From Streptomyces monomycini (GTDB lineage: Bacteria; Actinomycetota; Actinomycetes; Streptomycetales; Streptomycetaceae): a DNA stretch of 64,000 nt. Both the position numbers and the translations under genes were made by a program. This document shows positions 7,079 to 15,592 of this stretch, piece after piece. The notes under the pieces are model-generated. The model searched no databases. It saw only the letters and a program-made list of their open reading frames with translations, and was not told where the DNA came from. Each line of letters starts with the position of its first letter. Within the stretch, counting starts at the first letter, position 1. The DNA lies in contig NZ_JAFIQY010000020.1 of NCBI RefSeq assembly GCF_022271435.1, forward strand, positions 78,997-142,996, read 5' to 3'.

Positions 7079-7984
7079 TCACCTACCCCGGGGAAGGGCG
7101 CCGCGGCCACCGCGGGGTGCGCCGTTCCCGCCAGGAGGTGCGTCGCGGCCACCGTGGGGTGCGCCGTCCCCACCGGGAAGCCGGCCGCCCTCTTCGCTGC
7201 GCACGCTGCCGCCGCTCCCGCTCGCCGTACCGCGCTCCGACGGCCCCGGCGCCAACTCCCGCAGCGCCGCCCGCACCAGCTCCGCGTTGGAAGCGGCGGG
7301 CGAACCGTCCGGCAGCAGCAAGGTGTCCTCGACACCGATCCGGGTGGCCAGGCCCAGCTCCCCGGCGAGCCGCAGCACCGGCCAGGCCCCGCCCTCCTCG
7401 CCGTGCAGCAGCACCGGACGGCCGTGCGCACCGTACGCGTCCAGCGCGCGCAGCAGGCCGCGCGCCGTCCTGCGCGCCGAACCGGCGCACGGGTCCATGA
7501 CCTCGGCCAGCACCCGCAGCACCCGCGGCCCCAGCGGCGAGGCCGCGAAGCGCTCCGCGCCGTCCGTACCCGACCAGATGCCCGCCTCGACGCCGATGCC
7601 GCGCTCCAGCAGAGCGGCGGCGACCGCCTCGGCCCCCGGCTCGTGCCAGTTCACCGAGGCGTGGTCGGGCAGCACCGGCCAGGCCCGTACACAGGCCACC
7701 CGGCGCTCCGGGTCAGGCTCGGCCCACGCGCCGGTGGTGACCCCCACCGGCACGTCCACCACGGCCCGCACCGCCTCCAGCACCGGCGTCAGCACACCGG
7801 GCGCCAGGGACTCCCGCCCGCACGGCGACCTGGGGTGGACGTGGATGTCCCGGGCGCCGGCCGCGACCGCCTTCCCCGCGGCATCGGCCAGCTCCGCCGG
7901 GACCCTCGGCACCACCCCGGAACCGACGGCGTCCCGGGAGCCGTTGAGGCATACCTGCACCATCTGCACCATGCCCACGAGCAT
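7079..7984 (-). CDS. BKACE family protein (beta-keto acid cleavage enzyme, DUF849)
   Basis: About 300 residues. The core matches the zinc-dependent BKACE family, whose founder is 3-keto-5-aminohexanoate cleavage enzyme, transferring an acetoacetyl unit from a beta-keto acid to acetyl-CoA. Recognisable segments are VCLNGSR, AGARDIHVHPRSPCGRESL (His-x-His metal site), VGVTTGAWAEPDPERR, SVNWHEPGAEAVAAALLERGIGVEAGIW and PVLLHGEEGGAWPVLRLAGELGLATRIGVEDTL. Start is uncertain: ATG 7984 is used, with TTG 8002 and ATG 7972 or 7963 as alternatives. The last ~35 residues are a Gly/Pro/Arg-rich tail coded by a 42-bp tandem repeat, absent from typical members. The gene sits directly before a monocarboxylate-type MFS transporter. 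Confidence 0.85.
   Translation of the reverse strand: MLVGMVQMVQVCLNGSRDAVGSGVVPRVPAELADAAGKAVAAGARDIHVHPRSPCGRESLAPGVLTPVLEAVRAVVDVPVGVTTGAWAEPDPERRVACVRAWPVLPDHASVNWHEPGAEAVAAALLERGIGVEAGIWSGTDGAERFAASPLGPRVLRVLAEVMDPCAGSARRTARGLLRALDAYGAHGRPVLLHGEEGGAWPVLRLAGELGLATRIGVEDTLLLPDGSPAASNAELVRAALRELAPGPSERGTASGSGGSVRSEEGGRLPGGDGAPHGGRDAPPGGNGAPRGGRGALPRGR
7098..7181. repeat. 42-bp direct repeat in the BKACE 3' end
   Basis: Two adjacent 42-bp units (7098-7139 and 7140-7181) are about 85% identical by eye. Each adds 14 residues of the type GGDGAPHGGRDAPP to the C-terminus of the BKACE protein. The period is a multiple of three, so copy-number change would not disrupt the frame. Confidence 0.8.
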
Positions 7985-8053
7985 GACAGCAGGGTCTGAC
8001 AACGGACGGTGTCGTACGGCGGACGCCCCGTGTCCTCCCCCGGCCCGCCCGGT

Positions 8054-8671
8054 TCAGGCCGCCACGTACAGCCGTCGCACGCGTGAGGACTCCCGCGCCT
8101 CCGCCAGCGCCTCACGGGTCAGCACCGAGAGCGGCGCCACGATCCCGCACTCCTGGCAGACCGGCCCGGCCACCGGGAAACGTTCGAGGTCCGTACGCCA
8201 CACGAAGCGCCGCGTACCGCACACCGGGCAGCCGGACCGCGGCGTGCCCGACTCCATCGCCCGGATCATGCTGCGCAGCACCGCGGCCAGCGGAGCCGCC
8301 GGATGCCGGTCGGGCGCCTCGCACGGCACGATGTCACAGCCGCCCCAGGTACGCCGGTGCCAGTCGTCGAGCGCGCTGGGCTGCCGGATGCCGTCGTGCT
8401 TCTCGCGGCGCCGACGGGCCGCGAACTCCTTCTCGTACCCGAGCCAGACGGCGCGGGCCTCCTCCAGTTCCTCCAGCGCGGCCATCAGCCGCGCCGGGTC
8501 GGGTTCGCGGTCCTCGGTCGCGATGCCCGCCCTGGTGCACAGATGGTGCCAGGTCGCGCGATGCCCGTACGGGGCGAAGCGTTCCAGGCACTTGCGCAAG
8601 GCCGTACGCCGCTGCGTGGCGACGAGACGGGGGTTGCGCACCTGTTCTGCGAGAGCTCTGAAACCGGCCAA
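8054..8671 (-). CDS. Hypothetical protein with C-terminal zinc ribbon
   Basis: A 205-residue protein of unknown function. The N-terminal half is helical and Arg-rich (LAGFRALAEQVRNPRLVATQRR). The middle has LEELEEARAVWLGYEKEFAARRRREKHDG, a probable coiled coil. The C-terminal part carries two CxxC pairs, CPVC and CQEC about 25 residues apart, the layout of a zinc ribbon. The TTG at 8671 was chosen because GGAGGTGG lies about 9 bp upstream; a longer ATG start at 8845 would add 58 Arg-rich residues and is less likely. Transcribed toward the BKACE gene after a short gap. No enzyme motif was recognised. Confidence 0.65.
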   Translation of the reverse strand: MAGFRALAEQVRNPRLVATQRRTALRKCLERFAPYGHRATWHHLCTRAGIATEDREPDPARLMAALEELEEARAVWLGYEKEFAARRRREKHDGIRQPSALDDWHRRTWGGCDIVPCEAPDRHPAAPLAAVLRSMIRAMESGTPRSGCPVCGTRRFVWRTDLERFPVAGPVCQECGIVAPLSVLTREALAEARESSRVRRLYVAA

Positions 8672-9113
8672 TTCATCCCACCTCCGTGGGGAGGACCCGA
8701 CTGGACAGGGAATGGACGTAGCGGACCGCCCGCCGGATCCATCGAACTGTCTTGCGGATACGTGGTGGCGACACTCGCGCCGCACCGGAAGCGCCACTCG
8801 CTCCCGATGCCCCCCGCGGCGCTCGGCGCGCCTCGTGTGCATCATCCACCGTACATCTGTGGGGATTTGAGAAAGTTAAGGTCGTCCGCCTTCCGGCCGC
8901 GGCGCGCTACCGGCAGCCCGTACGAGAGGTGCGCCGGTGACTGCTGGTACCCACACCACGGCCGGTCGATCCGTCCCGCGGCCGACTTGGCTTCTTCCGG
9001 TCCGATACGGTCCGGTACGGAACGGAGCCGCTCGCTACCGGGCGGAATCGGACGGCGGGGTACGTGACCGGAACCGACCGGGCCGTTTCGCTGACGGCAC
9101 CACGAATAGCAGC

Positions 9114-9185
9114 ACGAACGGTTCCGCAGACGGCACCACGAACGGTTCCGCGCACGTCACCACGAACGGTTCCGCAGACGGCTCC
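9114..9185. repeat. Three 24-bp tandem copies
   Basis: Three units starting acgaacggttccgc follow one another at 9114, 9138 and 9162, with a partial copy just before. They end about 25 bp from the stop of the alpha/beta hydrolase gene. The rest of 8672-9113 shows no convincing gene, apart from a possible longer N-terminus of the neighbouring protein. Confidence 0.85.
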
Positions 9186-9210
9186 CGCCCTCCCGCCCTC
9201 CCCCCTCCTT

Positions 9211-10545
9211 CTACTTCGTCACCACCCGCCCGGCGGTGAGAACCACGTGCGCCAGTTCCCCGTGGCAGACGTCGCTGTGCGCGCCGGCGGGCGGCGGACC
9301 GTCGCGCACCACCGAGGACGCGTCGATGCTCACGCATCCCTCACCGGGCACCGCGGCGCCCAGCCGCAGCCGCCGGGCGCCGTCCACGGCCTGGATGCCG
9401 TCGTGGCCGACCGCGCCCCACCGGTCGAACAGCCCCTGGAAGCTCGCCGAGTCGCCGGAGAGCCGGGAGGCCAGCGGGTACAGCATGCTCAGCGCCGAGT
9501 CGTGCCGGGAGTAGCAGGCCACCACCGGGCCGTCCACCCGCTGCTGCACCCCCTGCAGTGCCCCGCCGCGGTCCGGGTCGTGCGGCAGCCGGGCGGCGAA
9601 CGCGTAGTGGGAGAACGCCCCTTGCAGCAGGGTCATGGACTTCACCCCGGTCACGCCGGGCGGCATGCCGCGCAGCCCGTACGCCACCAGACGGGCGCCG
9701 AAACTGTGCCCGATCAGATGGACCCTGGTGCCCGGCGCGCCCTTGACCAGCTTGCCGAGCGCCGGGCCCAGCCCCAGCTGGCCCACCACGCCCGCGCGCC
9801 GCTTCATGGCGTAGTAGGCCGTCTGCCGCAGGAACTCCTTGGCCCCGTTCCACAGCCGCTTCAGCCCGTCACCGAACAGCTCCTGGTGGCCGCACTTCTC
9901 CAGCGCCGCCGTGAAGATCTCGCACACCGCCATCGGGTCGTCGGTGAGCATCGCGGGTGTGCCGGCTCCCATGTCCTCGGCCAGCCGCTGCGCCGGGCTG
10001 TTCTCGCGCACCGTCACCAGTTCGCGTCCGAGGCGCGCGAACTCGTCGAAGGCGGAGCGGGCCGCCGGCTGCTCGGCGAGCAGCTCCTGGAGGCGCCGCA
10101 ATGTCAGCTCCCGGCCGGGGAAGACACGCGCCAGCGCGCGCAGTGACGCGTCGTCCAGCAGCGGCGGCCCGGCCGTACCGGGGGGCTCGGCGGCTGCGGA
10201 CGGTCCCGGCGCCGCCGCCGGGTCGAAGTCCGGAATCGGCTCGTCCGTGAAGCGCATCGCGGGCCAGATCACGCCCGTGTAGCCGAGCCGTACCCCGTTC
10301 CCCGCCATGCCGGGGAACGGGCCGAAGAAGCGCCCGTACAGGCGCGTGGCCATCGACCGGTCGTTGTTCCAGCCGTGCGCGAACACCAGCAGGTCGGTGA
10401 CGCGCTGCTGCGCCACCCCGGCCACCAGCCGGTCCCGCTGCCCGGCGTCCGGATCGCCGTCGGCGTCGAACGTCAGCTCCCAGTACGGCTGTACGCCGAT
10501 GCCCCCGGCCGCCGCTGCGCCGGAACCGCCCGCTGCATCCGTCAT
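9211..10545 (-). CDS. Alpha/beta-hydrolase-fold protein, lipase-like
   Basis: A 444-residue protein. It contains VTDLLVFAHGWNNDRSMATRLYGRFF (oxyanion-strand His-Gly, residues ~45-70) and VHLIGHSFGARLVAYGLRG (nucleophile elbow GHSFG, near 280). Both are characteristic of alpha/beta hydrolases acting on esters. A later WGAVGHDGIQAVDGARR could hold the catalytic His. No signal peptide is seen, so it is likely cytoplasmic. ATG 10545 (MTDAAGGSG) is preceded by AGGGGG and is preferred over the 54-residue longer frame, which is Arg-rich shadow. The substrate is unknown. It stands alone, ahead of a 310-bp C-rich gap. Confidence 0.82.
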   Translation of the reverse strand: MTDAAGGSGAAAAGGIGVQPYWELTFDADGDPDAGQRDRLVAGVAQQRVTDLLVFAHGWNNDRSMATRLYGRFFGPFPGMAGNGVRLGYTGVIWPAMRFTDEPIPDFDPAAAPGPSAAAEPPGTAGPPLLDDASLRALARVFPGRELTLRRLQELLAEQPAARSAFDEFARLGRELVTVRENSPAQRLAEDMGAGTPAMLTDDPMAVCEIFTAALEKCGHQELFGDGLKRLWNGAKEFLRQTAYYAMKRRAGVVGQLGLGPALGKLVKGAPGTRVHLIGHSFGARLVAYGLRGMPPGVTGVKSMTLLQGAFSHYAFAARLPHDPDRGGALQGVQQRVDGPVVACYSRHDSALSMLYPLASRLSGDSASFQGLFDRWGAVGHDGIQAVDGARRLRLGAAVPGEGCVSIDASSVVRDGPPPAGAHSDVCHGELAHVVLTAGRVVTK

Positions 10546-10855
10546 GACGACCCCCTGAGCGGCGCGCCGGGCCACGCTGCCGGGCCGGAGTTCGCGAAGC
10601 CGCGCCGCGGTGTGCAGCGCATCGTCCTGCGGGCGGGCGGATCCGGCCATACGCCACGCATGGCCCGTTCGCGGCAGTCGGCGCCCGGCATCGCGCATCC
10701 GGCGCACGCCACATGCCGTACGCCCCCGATTCCGCTCCGCGCTCGCGCCCCGCCCCGCGCCCTCGCCCCGCGCCCCACCCCCGCCCCGAGCCCCCCCCGG
10801 ATCGGCCCCTCCCGCCCCTCCCCGCCCCCTGCCGCTCCCTGTTCCTCCCCGCCCC
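10546..10855. other. Non-coding, C-rich gap
   Basis: No credible gene. From about 10720 to 10855 the top strand is dominated by ccgcccc and cccctcc runs, a strongly asymmetric pyrimidine tract just after the MHS transporter stop. Nothing resembling a promoter could be fixed with confidence. Confidence 0.6.
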
Positions 10856-12235
10856 TCAGCCCAGCTCCCGCTCCCGCGTCTCCGGCAGCGCCAGCACGCA
10901 CACCAGCGACACCACCGCCATCGCCGTCACGTACCACCCCACCGCATCCGACCCGAAGGCCGACTGCAACCGGGTCGCGACCAGCGGCGAGACCGCGCCG
11001 CCCAGCACCCCGCCCAGGTTGTACGCCAGCGAGGCGCCCGAATACCGCACGGTCGTACCGAACAGCTCCGGCAGATACGCGCCCATCGGCCCGTACACCA
11101 CCCCCATGCAGAACAGCGCGCCGCCGATCGCCACCGCGATCAGCACCGGCTGCCCGGTGTCCAGCAGCGGAAAGAGGATCAGCCCCCAGACCGCCGAGAG
11201 CACCGTCCCGATGAGGACCAGCTTGCGCCGCCCGGCGCCGTCCGAGCGGGTGGCGGCGAGCCAGGTGCCGGCCGCCAGGAAGAGGCAGGCGACGAGGGAG
11301 AGGCCGAGCATGGTGTTGCGGGAGACGCCGAGCGTGCCGGTGGCGTACGCCAGGCAGTACGTCGTCGCCGTGTAGAACAGCCCGTACGCGATGATCATGC
11401 CGCCCGCGCCGAGCAGCAGCTCGCGCGGATGCCGGCGCACGACGTCCAGCACGGGCACCCGGCTGGCCTCGTGCGCGTCCATCACCTTCGCGAACACCGG
11501 CGTCTCGCTGATCTTCAGCCGTACGAACAGCCCCACCCCGACCAGCAGGAACGACAACAGGAACGGCACCCGCCAGCCCCACGACCGGAACGCGTCGTCG
11601 TCCAGCACGGCGGACAGCAACCAGAACACACCGGTCGCCGCGAAGAACCCGACCGAGGGCCCGACCTGCGGGAACGCCGCATACAGCCCGCGCCGCTTCT
11701 TCGGCGCGTGCTCCACCGCCAGCAGCGCGGCCCCGCCCCACTCACCGCCCAGCCCGATCCCCTGGAGGAACCGCAGCAGGATCAGCAGCAACGGTGCCCA
11801 GATACCGAGCGTCCCGTACCCCGGCAGCAGCCCGACCATCGCCGTCGACAGCCCCATCAGCAGCAACGAGGCCACCAGCACGGACTTCCGCCCCACCCGG
11901 TCCCCGAAGTGCCCGAACACCACCGACCCGATCGGCCGCGCCGCGAACGCCACCGCGTAGGTGGAGAACGACGCGAGGGTGGCGTTGACCGGGTCGAGCG
12001 TCGGAAAGAACGCCTGATTGAGAACGAGCGCGGCCGCGGTCCCGTAGATGTAGAAATCATAAAACTCGATGGCCGTCCCGATGAACGAGGCCACGGCCAC
12101 CCGCCGAAGACTCTCCGGGCTGGTGGCGGACCCGGACGCCGCGGCGCCCTCGCTCGGGGGCTCGCCCGCCACGTTCGGGATTCTGTCCGCCGGAACGGCT
12201 GCTGAAGTCGCGTCACTGTGCACGAGCCGCACTGT
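10856..12235 (-). CDS. MHS-family MFS transporter
   Basis: About 459 residues with 12 predicted membrane helices. It belongs to the metabolite:H+ symporter (MHS) branch of the major facilitator superfamily, as seen from ASFIGTAIEFYDFYIYGTAAAL, RPIGSVVFGHFGDRVGRKSVL, LRFLQGIGLGGEWGGAALL and the C-terminal PELFGTTVRYSGASLAYNLGG. Relatives carry proline/betaine, shikimate, citrate or alpha-ketoglutarate. GTG 12235 is used; nearby GTGs at 12229 and 12220 are equally possible and ribosome-binding evidence is weak. The neighbouring monooxygenase gene is upstream on the same strand with a gap of about 78 bp. Confidence 0.88.
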   Translation of the reverse strand, partial: TVRLVHSDATSAAVPADRIPNVAGEPPSEGAAASGSATSPESLRRVAVASFIGTAIEFYDFYIYGTAAALVLNQAFFPTLDPVNATLASFSTYAVAFAARPIGSVVFGHFGDRVGRKSVLVASLLLMGLSTAMVGLLPGYGTLGIWAPLLLILLRFLQGIGLGGEWGGAALLAVEHAPKKRRGLYAAFPQVGPSVGFFAATGVFWLLSAVLDDDAFRSWGWRVPFLLSFLLVGVGLFVRLKISETPVFAKVMDAHEASRVPVLDVVRRHPRELLLGAGGMIIAYGLFYTATTYCLAYATGTLGVSRNTMLGLSLVACLFLAAGTWLAATRSDGAGRRKLVLIGTVLSAVWGLILFPLLDTGQPVLIAVAIGGALFCMGVVYGPMGAYLPELFGTTVRYSGASLAYNLGGVLGGAVSPLVATRLQSAFGSDAVGWYVTAMAVVSLVCVLALPETRERELG

Positions 12236-12313
12236 CACGTGCGATGCCGGGCCAGTCAATAGGTGGGATGGGGCGTCTTGGAAGGTGAGACATCCGGAGG
12301 CCCGGACGGGCAC

Positions 12314-13552
12314 TCAGCTCGGCCGTGCCCCGGGGAGCTGCCAGTTGCCGCCGCGGTCCTCCTTCGACGAGCGCGCGACGAGGTCGGGGATGCGCAGGAA
12401 GCAAGCCAGTGCGGTGACCGCCTGGAAGGCGTCGATGGCGCGCTGGGTCATCGGCATGCCCAGGCGCAGGAGCCGTGGATTGACCTCGGCCTGGATCTGG
12501 TCGACGAAGGGCCGCAGCACGGTGTCGTAGTCCGCCAGTGCGGTCGGCAGCGCGTCCGGGTGCCGATTGATCGCGTCGGCCAGGACGTAGGCGCCGACCA
12601 GGCCGCCCGAGATGCCCATGCCGCTGTAGGGGGAAGCGCAGTGCGCGGCGTCCCCGGCCAGGACCACGCGGCCCTTGGACCAGGTGTCGGTGCGCACCTG
12701 GGCGATCTCCTGGGAGTAGAAGAAGGGGCTGGTCCTCATGCCCTCGATGAAGCGCTCGGTCTGCCATCCGGCGTCGCGGAACCTGCGCGCCCAGAACTCC
12801 TGCTGACGCTCGACGGGTTCCCGGTGGATCGCCGAGGCTTCCCCGGACTCCTCCCGCATCACGAAGTAGACCTGCGTCTCGGCCGGATCATGGCTGCGGC
12901 GCATGATCTGACGGCCGCCCGGGACCATGTAGGTGTCCCGGATGTCGCTGTCGGAAGCGATGCGCGGGACGAACCAGTACGCCATGTGGATGCCGACCCG
13001 CCAGTACGGGTCGAAGCCCTCCGGGAGGATCGCCCGGCGGATGCGTGATCCCTGTCCGTCCGCGCCGACCAGGAGGTCGAACTCACCGGACGACCCGTCG
13101 GAGAAGTGCGCGACGACCTGGTGCTCGTCCTGCTCGAAACCGTCCACGCCCTTGCCGAAGACGTACTCGGCGTCGTGCTTGGTCGCGTCGTTGAGGATGC
13201 GCACCAGGTCGCCGCGCATGATCTCGTATTCGGATGTCAGTGTCTGGCGGCCCTGCCCGGAGGTGTTGGCCATGATCGTCGCTCTGGCCTTGCCGCGGGC
13301 GTCGACGAAGGCGACGCCCTTCTCGTCCACCAGCTTGCCCCGGACCGCGTCGAGGAGCCCCATGCGGCGGACGGCCTCGATGCCCTGACCCCGGAGGTCG
13401 ACCTGGGCGCCGGTGGCCCGCAGCGCGGGGAAGCGTTCGACGACGGTCACCCGGTGGCCGCCTCGCGTCAGCCAGAAGGCCAGCGCCTGCCCCGCGACTC
13501 CGCCGCCGGCGATGAGGACGCGTAAGGATCGCGTTCCCGAACTGTGTGTCAT
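12314..13552 (-). CDS. FAD-dependent monooxygenase, TetX-like
   Basis: A 412-residue class-A flavoprotein hydroxylase. The FAD motifs are complete: RVLIAGGGVAGQALAFWL at the N-terminus (GxGxxG), the DG motif LLVGADGQGSRIRRAIL near 155, and GDAAHCASPYSGMGISGGLVGAYVLA near 290. It presumably uses NAD(P)H and O2 to hydroxylate a hydrophobic substrate such as an antibiotic. Start ATG 13552 is preferred over a GTG four codons upstream. It is divergent from a TetR repressor whose C-terminal half resembles the tetracycline-repressor class, and two operator-like palindromes lie between. This is the layout of an inducible detoxification pair. The real substrate is not known. Confidence 0.9.
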   Translation of the reverse strand: MTHSSGTRSLRVLIAGGGVAGQALAFWLTRGGHRVTVVERFPALRATGAQVDLRGQGIEAVRRMGLLDAVRGKLVDEKGVAFVDARGKARATIMANTSGQGRQTLTSEYEIMRGDLVRILNDATKHDAEYVFGKGVDGFEQDEHQVVAHFSDGSSGEFDLLVGADGQGSRIRRAILPEGFDPYWRVGIHMAYWFVPRIASDSDIRDTYMVPGGRQIMRRSHDPAETQVYFVMREESGEASAIHREPVERQQEFWARRFRDAGWQTERFIEGMRTSPFFYSQEIAQVRTDTWSKGRVVLAGDAAHCASPYSGMGISGGLVGAYVLADAINRHPDALPTALADYDTVLRPFVDQIQAEVNPRLLRLGMPMTQRAIDAFQAVTALACFLRIPDLVARSSKEDRGGNWQLPGARPS

Positions 13553-13567
13553 GTCCACCGCCACAAA

Positions 13568-13584
13568 ATCTATCAGTGAATGAT
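13568..13584. promoter_or_regulatory. Operator candidate 2, degenerate copy
   Basis: ATCTATCAGTGAATGAT matches the perfect palindrome at 13599-13615 at 13 of 17 positions and is itself symmetric at 6 of 8 pairs. Its centre is 31 bp from that of the other site, about three DNA turns, so two dimers would sit on the same face. It lies just upstream of the monooxygenase start. Confidence 0.6.
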
Positions 13585-13598
13585 TTCTTTCCAGCGTT

Positions 13599-13615
13599 AT
13601 CTATCGGCGATAGAT
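13599..13615. promoter_or_regulatory. Operator candidate 1, perfect 17-bp palindrome
   Basis: ATCTATCGGCGATAGAT has 8-bp perfect arms around one G. It ends 7 bp before the TetR GTG start, so the repressor would cover its own promoter. Its A+T content is markedly higher than its surroundings. Confidence 0.8.
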
Positions 13616-13622
13616 TGTCAAC

Positions 13623-14198
13623 GTGACGAAGATGAACCGTGAGACCGTGGTCGCCGAGGCGCTCGCCCTGCTCGACGAAGTCGGCCTGGACGCCGTCAGC
13701 ACCCGGCAACTGGCGAAGCGGCTGGGCGTCGAGCAGCCATCGCTGTACTGGTACTTCCGCACCAAGAAGGACCTCCTGGCCGCCATGGCGCAGGCCGCGA
13801 TGGCGCCCCATGCGAACGCGCCGCTGCCGACGCCCGAGGACGACTGGCGTGCCTGGTTCCTGGAGAACACCCGCAGCTTCCGGCGCACCCTGCTGATGCG
13901 CCGCGACGGCGCACGCCTCCATGCCGGCTCCACGCCCACCGCGGACCTCGACCGGATCCGCCACAAGATGACTTTCCTCGTCGACTCCGGCGTGCCCGAG
14001 CGCGACGCGCACATGGCGATGCTGACGGCCAGCCGCTTCACGGTCGGCAGCGTCCTGGAAGAACAGGCCGGCCCCGGCCCCGGCCCCGGCGGCGGGCCGG
14101 ACCTACCGGCCGACGTACCACTGATCGATCCCGAATCGGCGTTCGAGGCGGGACTTTCCCTCATCGTGGACGGGCTGGCCCCGCGCACCACGATGTAA
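13623..14198 (+). CDS. TetR-type repressor, divergent from monooxygenase
   Basis: A 191-residue repressor. The N-terminal helix-turn-helix is ETVVAEALALLDEVGLDAVSTRQLAKRLGVEQPSLYWYFRTKKDLL; the PSLYWYFRTKKDLL form is characteristic of the TetR class proper (with the TetR C-terminal domain). The C-terminal half contains MTFLVDSGVPERDAHMAMLTASRFTVGSVLEEQ, which looks like the effector-binding domain of tetracycline-type repressors, then a GPGPGPGGGP linker. GTG 13623 is used, with an in-frame ATG three codons on (MNRETVV). The operator lies 7 bp upstream, implying a very short or leaderless transcript. Confidence 0.9.
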   Translation: MTKMNRETVVAEALALLDEVGLDAVSTRQLAKRLGVEQPSLYWYFRTKKDLLAAMAQAAMAPHANAPLPTPEDDWRAWFLENTRSFRRTLLMRRDGARLHAGSTPTADLDRIRHKMTFLVDSGVPERDAHMAMLTASRFTVGSVLEEQAGPGPGPGGGPDLPADVPLIDPESAFEAGLSLIVDGLAPRTTM

Positions 14199-14318
14199 CA
14201 GCCGGACCTGCCCTAAGCTCCCAGCTCGCAGGGGACCGGTGTGGGTGGAACCGCGGGCGAAGTAATGGACGGACGGACAGCCGGAGCACCAGGCGGCGTT
14301 CCGTGCTCAGGTCGCATG

Positions 14319-15062
14319 TCATGTTCGCCCGTCGCGTTCGCTCGTCATGTGGTTCCCCTGGATGCACTCACCGCCGGGAATGGGAATGCATTCCGCTTTC
14401 GAGTCACAGGAACCGGCACTACGGGGGGAACTGCGGATCGGGCCGAATTCCTTGGTCAGTGCCGGGCTGCTGAGAATGGCGGCGAGCGGACTGCGCCGCA
14501 CGTTTCCGACATGCAACCACCCTGCGGTGAACACGCACGGAGAGACACCGCCGTCCGCGCCCACAGCGGCCACGCCGTCGCCGCACCGGCCGCAAAGGCC
14601 GGAAGGACTCGGTTCCCGGCCATCCGCTCCCCGCCTGAACGGAAGAAGGGGGGCGACGCCGATGCACTTCAGTCCGAGGGAACCGGGGTGCCGGAGCGAT
14701 TCCCGGCATCGGGACGCCACAGGCGCCGAACTGCTGTACGTCTCGGCTTCCAGGCGGATGTGCAGCGCGTGATCGAGCAGGGCCGGGAATTCGGGATGCA
14801 GGTGGGGCTCCCCGAGGACGAACTGCACTTTGTGGATGCCGAACCTGACGGCCTGGTCCAGCACGCTGATCCAGTCGTCGCGGGTCATGGTGCCGTGCGT
14901 CGCGCCCGTCCCCGGTGCGTTGTGGCAGTACGTACAGCGAAGCCGGCACTTCCGGGTCAGGTCCAGCCACAGGAAGCGGGGCGGCGCGTGCCGTACTGCC
15001 GACAGGGGAGATGTCGGCGCCGGGATTTCCGTTCGTGCGGCGCCGAAAGCGGCTGCGCTCAT
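14319..15062 (-). pseudogene. Radical-SAM/SPASM protein, internally deleted
   Basis: The 247-codon frame joins two halves of a radical-SAM/SPASM enzyme. The N-terminal half has FLWLDLTRKCRLRCTYCHN (cluster cysteines C39, C43, C46), a HGTMTRDDWISVLDQA block and VQFVLGEPHLHPEF, where VLGEP replaces the usual GGEP. The C-terminal half resumes at GVAPLLPFRRGADG with SGLCGRCGDGVAAVGADGGVSPCVF, a SPASM-type auxiliary cluster segment. From memory of the family, full-length relatives have roughly 80-130 more residues between these parts, covering the later barrel strands; here there is only a short Ser/Arg-rich stretch. The enzyme is probably inactive. Its ATG overlaps the stop of the upstream small gene (ATGA), so the two were once a coupled operon. 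Confidence 0.72.
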
Positions 15063-15434
15063 GGTGCTTTCTCCTCGTCAGTTGTGTCGTGTGGTGGCGC
15101 GGACGTGTGTTCCGCGCGTGGCGATTCCCGTCTCGCGCGGGGCGGATTCGGACGCCGCCCCGGAGTCACAGCCGAAAAGCCACCGGGAAAGCAAAGGGGA
15201 CAGGTGCAGGTCTTCCAGTCACGGCCCAAGGCCTTCCATTCGGCCGACGTGACGTCCCGGCTCTCGGCTACGCGGGGGTTGGCACGGTTGTGCCGGTAGA
15301 CGGTGATCTTGAATGGTTTGATCTTCGCTCCTGGGATTTTCGGTGACTTCCACGGTGTAGACGCGTCCGCTGGGCGTGACCCTGTAGGACGTGATGCGCT
15401 GCGAACTTCGGCGAGCCCGCCCCGTGTCACTCAT
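15059..15434 (-). pseudogene. Small gene upstream of radical-SAM gene, probably frameshifted
   Basis: Two overlapping minus-strand frames together look like one small protein. The frame starting at ATG 15434 reads MSDTGRARRSSQRITSYRVT then PSGRVYTVEVTE. The other frame, which ends at 15059 and overlaps the radical-SAM start, reads KIPGAKIKPFKITVYRHNRAN and later DWKTCTCPLCFPGGF. A single indel near 15330 would join them. The product could be a precursor or accessory protein of the radical-SAM enzyme; its family was not recognised. A true overlap of two intact genes is the alternative. Confidence 0.5.
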
Positions 15435-15508
15435 TGGTGCGTCTCTGCGATGTGCTCACCTGCATCAGGCTCCTGAACACCAGTAACCGGGAGCAGAAGT
15501 GTCAGGCT

Positions 15509-15523
15509 GACGCCGTCGGCGTT
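15509..15523. promoter_or_regulatory. Inverted repeat in divergent region
   Basis: GACGCCGTCGGCGTT has 7-bp arms with one mismatch around a central T. It lies between the small minus-strand gene and the XRE-TPR gene. Confidence 0.35.
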
Positions 15524-15557
15524 ATGGTCGGCACCCCTGCGTATTGAGGTCAGTCAA

Positions 15558-15571
15558 CTCCCCGGGGAGTG
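15558..15571. promoter_or_regulatory. Perfect 14-bp palindrome ACTCCCCGGGGAGT
   Basis: One of two related palindromes in front of the XRE-TPR regulator gene, sharing the half-site ACTCC/GGAGT with the site at 15593-15611. Candidate binding site for the XRE protein. Confidence 0.55.
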
Positions 15572-15592
15572 CGCTGGTGGACTCCAGCGGGT

